Shown here piece after piece: positions 60,552-64,000 of a DNA stretch of 64,000 bases. Each line of letters opens with the position of its first letter. Positions within the stretch are counted from its first letter, which is position 1. The stretch is from positions 2,314,001 to 2,378,000 of the forward strand of contig NZ_JABRWH010000001.1 of assembly GCF_013248975.1 (NCBI RefSeq). The letters are read 5' to 3'. This DNA is from Neobacillus endophyticus (lineage in GTDB: Bacteria; Bacillota; Bacilli; Bacillales; Cytobacillaceae). The notes beneath the pieces were generated by a model. That model had not been told where the DNA came from and searched no databases. It saw only the letters and a list, made by a program, of their open reading frames with translations. The position numbers were made by a program, and so were the translations under genes.

Positions 60552-60720
60552 CTGATTGGATGTAAATGTTAAGAATTACTTAAGAAAATAAGTATATGAT
60601 AAGGAAAAACGAATTGCTCTTTCACATTCTAGCATTTTTTGCTATGGTAATATTGTGAATGGGTTTCGAAATACCTAGTACCTTAAGCATGGATTTTGAC
60701 AAAGAATGGATTGTTTAGTT

Positions 60721-61464
60721 ATGAAAAATTTTTTCATGATACTGTTTGTTCTATTAATCTCAATTGTTGGCGGAGAAACCATATTCGCGGATAAGTTTAA
60801 TGCTTCAAAACCTGCCGCTAACTCATTTTCAACCTTAAAACCACGTGTATCAGCACTTCAGGTAAAGGAGCCGATTCTTCCGGAAAGCAAGTTGCTTGAT
60901 GTTCCGTTAATCAATCAAATGGATCCTCCCATGCTTTATAATGGCTGTGAAGTAACGAGTTTGGCGATGATTCTGAATTACAGCGGTATTAAGGTAACGA
61001 AGAATGAATTAGCAAGTCATATCCGGACAGTCCCTTTAACATATGATAATGGTCAAAAGGGAAATCCTAATGAAGGGTTTGTAGGAGATATGATAAATGG
61101 TCCGGGCTATGCCGTATACAATGGTCCTGTTTTTGAGCTTGCTAAAAAATATGCCGGAAATCGGGCAGTCAATCTGACGGGCAGCCCGTTAACTGATTTA
61201 TTAAAAAAAGTAAGTCAAGGGAAGGCAGTCTGGGTGATTACAACAGTGGATTTTGCACCTGTTTCGGAATTTGAAGCATGGGATACTCCACAAGGAAACA
61301 TACAAATTAGTTTTAATGAGCACAGTGTTGTAATAACTGGATATGATGCTCATTCAATCTATATTAATGATCCATATGGGGATAAAAATGAAAAGTTGGA
61401 TCGTGGCAATTTTGAAAAGGCTTGGAACCAAATGGGTAGACAAGCTATCGTTATAAATAATTAA
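60721..61464 (+). CDS. C39-like peptidase, secreted
   Basis: 247 residues from ATG 60721 (ATG 60706 would add five; neither has a strong ribosome site). A signal peptide (MKNFFMILFVLLISIVGGET) is followed by a papain-fold domain of the Peptidase_C39_2 family. The catalytic Cys is in NGCEVTSLAMILNYSG (about residue 80), the His in FNEHSVVITGYD and the Asp in INDPYGDKN. It is exported and may process peptides or cell wall proteins; no ABC exporter or bacteriocin gene is adjacent. Confidence 0.85.
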   Translation: MKNFFMILFVLLISIVGGETIFADKFNASKPAANSFSTLKPRVSALQVKEPILPESKLLDVPLINQMDPPMLYNGCEVTSLAMILNYSGIKVTKNELASHIRTVPLTYDNGQKGNPNEGFVGDMINGPGYAVYNGPVFELAKKYAGNRAVNLTGSPLTDLLKKVSQGKAVWVITTVDFAPVSEFEAWDTPQGNIQISFNEHSVVITGYDAHSIYINDPYGDKNEKLDRGNFEKAWNQMGRQAIVINN

Positions 61465-61466
61465 GA

Positions 61467-61493
61467 AAAGGCTGAGGATATTCCAGTCTTTTT
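61467..61493 (+). terminator. Possible terminator of the peptidase gene
   Basis: AAGGCTG and CAGTCTT arms followed by TTTTC. A short stem, so moderate support. Confidence 0.45.
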
Positions 61494-61637
61494 CTGTGAA
61501 AATAATTATTATTAGCTTCCCCTGTATACTATAGATCAGATAGGGGAATTCTTAAAAACAACCGAAAAAAACCAATAAGAAAGTAGAGGTACCTGTGTCA
61601 GGGTAACTTTGTATATTTCTATTTGGATTTGGTTATA

Positions 61638-62777
61638 CTAACTAATTTGCATTTCTTTAAAGGACTCCTTGTTTATAAGCATGGAGTAAATGATTCGAAG
61701 CATTCGATGCGACAGGGCAACGAGTGCTTTTTTCTTTCCTTTTCTCGTAGCTATTGACCAGTATTTTGTCGCTAACCAACGATTCCGACATCTTGAAACA
61801 GCCCATGCAGCTTCACACAATGCTGATTTAATATGAGGATTTCCTTTAACAGTTTTGGTACTAAACCGTTTACCTGCACTTTCCTTGTTTCCGAGTGAAA
61901 CACCGGCCCATGATGCTAGGTTTTGGGAGGTTGGAAATTGCCTCATATCCACACCTATCTCAGCAATGATAATAGCTGCTGTATCTTTCTTAACACCTGG
62001 AATGGTCATAAGCAATTGAAGTTCTTCTTGATAGTTTTGTAATAATAAATCTACTCGTTCTTCAATTTCTGTAATCTGTTTCTCCAGGTATTCAATGTGC
62101 TGCCATGATTGACGGATTAAAAATCGTTGATGTTCATTCAATGTTCCAAAAAGAGAATCGGAAATCATCTGTTTCTTCGCTTTCAATTTACCGTGAATTC
62201 TTGTTTCAACATCTACTTCATCCACATATCCTTGCTCTACGAGCCGTTCCAGAAGCTTTCTACCGGATACCCCAAAGACATCTGAAATTACCGTACTTAA
62301 TTTTACATTGGAACATTCTAATACCTTTTGAATTCGATTCTTTTCAGAAGTTAAGTGACCAATCCATTTCTTTCTGAGTCGGGTTAAGTCCCGAAGCTCC
62401 CGTATATCCACCGGTGGAACAAAACTTTTTTCAATAAGACCATATCTTAATAATTTTGCAATCCATTCTGCATCAGATACATCTGTTTTTCTTCCAGGAA
62501 CATTTTTAATTCGCTGGGCATTTGCAAGTGTAATATCAAAGAAGTCCTCTAAAATATTAAAAACAGGTTTCCAATACACTCCAGTGCTTTCCATTGCAAT
62601 ATGAGTAACCTCATGACTTTCAAGCCACTGCAATAATCGATATAAATCTTTGGTGAAAGTTGGAAAGGTCTCAGTTTGTTTAAATAACTCATCATCATGC
62701 CTTCCAGTCATAATACAAGCAACAATGGTTTCAGAATGAACATCCAAACCAGCACATCGTTCAATAAATACCTCCAT
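61638..62777 (-). CDS. IS110-family transposase
   Basis: 379 residues from ATG 62777 (AAGGAG upstream). The N-terminal DEDD/RuvC-like domain (DEDD_Tnp_IS110) has the first Asp in CAGLDVHSETIV, the Glu in IAMESTGVYW and two Asp in KTDVSDAEWIAKLL. The C-terminal Tnp_20 domain has IPGVKKDTAAIIIAEIG and a catalytic Ser expected in GNKESAGKRF. This class recombines DNA using a bridge RNA made from the element's own non-coding end. The gene is intact, so the element may be active. Confidence 0.93.
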   Translation of the reverse strand: MEVFIERCAGLDVHSETIVACIMTGRHDDELFKQTETFPTFTKDLYRLLQWLESHEVTHIAMESTGVYWKPVFNILEDFFDITLANAQRIKNVPGRKTDVSDAEWIAKLLRYGLIEKSFVPPVDIRELRDLTRLRKKWIGHLTSEKNRIQKVLECSNVKLSTVISDVFGVSGRKLLERLVEQGYVDEVDVETRIHGKLKAKKQMISDSLFGTLNEHQRFLIRQSWQHIEYLEKQITEIEERVDLLLQNYQEELQLLMTIPGVKKDTAAIIIAEIGVDMRQFPTSQNLASWAGVSLGNKESAGKRFSTKTVKGNPHIKSALCEAAWAVSRCRNRWLATKYWSIATRKGKKKALVALSHRMLRIIYSMLINKESFKEMQIS

Positions 62778-62778
62778 A

Positions 62779-62960
62779 AATTCTCCTTCTAAATTAGAAT
62801 CACAAACAGTGAATGAGTTTGAAAAATAAGCATTTTTCTGTCCGTAGTCATCCTTCCGTAAGGAAGGAGCTAACAAAGGGTTGAACACCAAACTCATTCA
62901 AACAGTTTATTTTACAGGGTCGAGCCACCAAAAAAAGCCACGTAGTAAATTACTGTTTGT
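62779..62960 (-). ncRNA. Candidate IS110 bridge RNA
   Basis: The region before the transposase start contains a perfect 12-bp inverted repeat, TGAATGAGTTTG at 62810-62821 and CAAACTCATTCA at 62889-62900. It encloses about 67 nt with an inner hairpin TCCTTCC-GTAA-GGAAGGA at 62851-62868. This is the place where IS110-group elements encode their bridge RNA. Structure seen; function inferred from the family. Exact ends unknown. Confidence 0.45.
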
Positions 62961-63063
62961 GTCACTAACATTATCGCCAGAGGAAATTTATTTTCATGCA
63001 CGGGTTGGGAGGGAAAACTCATGTATGTTTATTTATCTAAATAGAAGATCGAAGAAAATGGAC

Positions 63064-63100
63064 GAAGGCAGAAGAAACGATGTTCTTCTGCCTTCATTTA
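63064..63100. terminator. Orphan hairpin, terminator-like
   Basis: A perfect 13-bp stem (GAAGGCAGAAGAA with TTCTTCTGCCTTC) with a short loop and a weak AT-rich tail. No gene ends next to it on either strand, so it may be a remnant left by the IS insertion. Confidence 0.5.
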
Positions 63101-63168
63101 TTATATATTGGTAACTTGTTAAGCTGCAGTTACGAATTAAGGGTTCATAAATGTAAAAATTAAAAATT

Positions 63169-63315
63169 GATTGTCATGGAACAATCTTGCCGCGGTACAA
63201 TTTCCACTGTAGGTTTTATAACCTAAACGACGTAAGCCCTACCTCTCTTACATCCTTACGGCTCCTAAGCCGTTCCAGTGTGAATAAGTCTTTCCGATAA
63301 AACAAGAGTGGAAAG
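63169..63315. other. Unidentified structured element upstream of the sensor gene
   Basis: A series of hairpins: GATTGT/ACAATC (63169-63186), AGGTT-TTAT-AACCT (near 63211), GTAAG pairing with either CTTAC (63247) or CTTACG (63255), and ACGGCT-CCTA-AGCCGT (63258-63273). TTTCCACT (63201-63208) can pair with AGTGGAAA (63307-63314) to close the whole as a multibranch junction. No reading frame crosses it. I cannot match it to a known riboswitch class. The rest of 63316-63567 is AT-rich and without features. Confidence 0.45.
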
Positions 63316-63567
63316 CCAGAAAAATTCTTACATTGGATATTTATTCTTCAAGTTACATCAGCAACGCATAGAAAAATATTTTATCTCATAAAGTTGATTT
63401 TGTCAATATAAAATTCATTTATTCATCATGAAAGAAAAATAAAGATTATAAGGCGAGTTAAAGAAGTAAATATAAAAAAATGAATAAAAATGGAATTTAT
63501 TGCAGGAAAATGCATTTTTTTGTCGTATAAATATTTGGGTATGGTTTTTTCATTGGAGGATTAATTG

Positions 63568-64000
63568 ATGCTGGCAGAAAAACTTCTTTTGAATTTATTA
63601 ATAACAATTGCTCCCATTCTGCTTTGCAGTGTTCTTTTTGAAAATAGAAACAAATCTCCTATTGTCGGCGGTTTATTGCAAAGTATTGCAGCTCTATCGT
63701 GTATGCTATTTTCCTATTCACACTATAGTTTTCATTGGGATTTTCGATACGTTCCTCTAATTTTAGCTATTCTTTATGAAGGTCCTGTTTCTGGCTGGAT
63801 GGTTTTGATTGCTATTTTGGGGCTCAGGCTTATGCAAGGCGGGGAAACAACCGTTTTTAGTATCATTGATACTATGGTGATCGCCATTTTCGCCACGATC
63901 ATAAAGAAAAAATTTTGGACCCGCACCCCGAATACAAGAGTCCTCCTCGCGATACTAGTAGCCGTATTCACCTTGTTGGTCTGCTATTCTTCCCTTAACA
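63568..64000 (+). CDS. 5TMR-LYT-type membrane sensor (partial, N-terminal part only)
   Basis: 144 residues before the window ends. Five hydrophobic segments are recognisable, and the stretch RYVPLILAILYEGPVSGWMV followed by LRLMQGGETT has the pattern of the 5TM-LYT (LytS-YhcK) sensor domain. That domain precedes diguanylate cyclase or histidine kinase modules. The output domain lies outside. TGGAGGA is 7 nt before the ATG. A diguanylate cyclase here would be of interest for the polysaccharide operon, but this cannot be seen. Confidence 0.75.
   Translation, partial: MLAEKLLLNLLITIAPILLCSVLFENRNKSPIVGGLLQSIAALSCMLFSYSHYSFHWDFRYVPLILAILYEGPVSGWMVLIAILGLRLMQGGETTVFSIIDTMVIAIFATIIKKKFWTRTPNTRVLLAILVAVFTLLVCYSSLN

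Larger units (their letters stand above)
61600..62960 (-). mobile_element. IS110-family insertion sequence (approximate limits)
   Basis: One intact transposase gene with short flanks. IS110 elements have no terminal inverted repeats, so the ends cannot be placed by eye; the limits given are approximate. The upstream flank (62778-62960) is long enough to encode a bridge RNA. No target-site duplication is expected for this family. Confidence 0.6.

Noticed and set aside
62881..63114. Small coding region after the IS element on the plus strand
   Set aside because: No ribosome site, low-quality composition, and overlap with the structured IS flank and orphan hairpin.
63169..63220. T-box leader suggested by GTACCGCGG on the minus strand
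   Set aside because: The AGGGTGGNACCGCG core, the specifier stem and a downstream aminoacyl-tRNA or amino acid gene are all missing.
1..64000. CRISPR arrays, tRNA or rRNA genes, prophage
   Set aside because: No regularly spaced repeats, cloverleaf or rRNA-like sequence, and no structural phage genes were seen; the single ABA-sandwich protein is not enough for a prophage.

Overview
The window is chromosomal DNA from a low-G+C, endospore-forming Bacillaceae species, probably a Bacillus/Neobacillus-type soil organism. The evidence is a partial tnrA (the nitrogen regulator found in this family), a Spo0E-like phosphatase, strong AGGAGG ribosome sites, frequent GTG/TTG starts, many intrinsic terminators, an S-box (SAM-I) riboswitch, and Bacillus-type genes such as bcrC, yfkAB, paiB, murQ and cstA with its small partner. 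No rRNA, tRNA, CRISPR array or prophage was seen. One IS110-family element lies near the right end.

Layout. 1-3.4 kb: tnrA with two tiny genes upstream, two TnrA-type operators, and a polar amino acid (glutamine-like) ABC transporter. 3.4-7 kb: an unknown protein and a large TPR plus dynamin-type GTPase. 7.26-21.3 kb: a 12-gene, one-direction operon for an exopolysaccharide related to the Pel system. 21.5-26.5 kb: a small secreted protein, murQ, a D-2-hydroxyacid dehydrogenase, a cold-shock protein, a phage-type ABA-sandwich protein and two GNAT acetyltransferases. 27-32 kb: fatty acid or organic acid degradation (SDR, acyl-CoA dehydrogenase, thiolase, acyl-CoA synthetase). 32-37.7 kb: a lipoprotein phosphoesterase, bcrC, a small redox pair, an MBL-fold hydrolase, LysR and HxlR regulators and a decayed gene. 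37.8-42.5 kb: recQ, yfkAB, paiB. 42.5-48.5 kb: a two-component system next to an RND exporter with a long insertion. 48.7-53.7 kb: a ketopantoate reductase-like gene and a SAM-riboswitch-controlled sugar-type ABC importer. 53.8-56.8 kb: a PadR regulator with a perfect operator and an MFS exporter. 56.8-61.5 kb: cstA with its YbdD partner, a split ThrE-type exporter and a C39-like peptidase. 61.6-64 kb: the IS110 element, an unidentified structured region and the start of a 5TMR-LYT membrane sensor.

The most interesting part is the Pel-like operon. It has the PelF-type glycosyltransferase (fused to TPRs) and a PelG-type membrane protein. It also carries two DivIVA-like coiled-coil proteins, an ATP-grasp ligase, a CE4 deacetylase and a GH114/PelA-like hydrolase, both without signal peptides. 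A second lipid-linked branch is present (DPM-like GT2, DUF2304, MurJ-like flippase, GT-C-like membrane protein). A membrane-anchored GAF/HD-GYP protein has lost its HD catalytic pair and carries a Cys-rich two-CW tail. The usual PelD c-di-GMP receptor is not seen. This could be an undescribed variant of Pel-type polymer synthesis with its own modification and control layer.

Other leads: a SAM riboswitch on a ribose-type importer (candidate methylthioribose or related uptake), a two-copy structured repeat, a candidate IS110 bridge RNA, TnrA boxes on the tiny gene pair and on tnrA itself, two cre-like sites, and an unidentified multi-hairpin element at 63.2 kb. All functional statements rest on motif recognition by eye; no database search was run.
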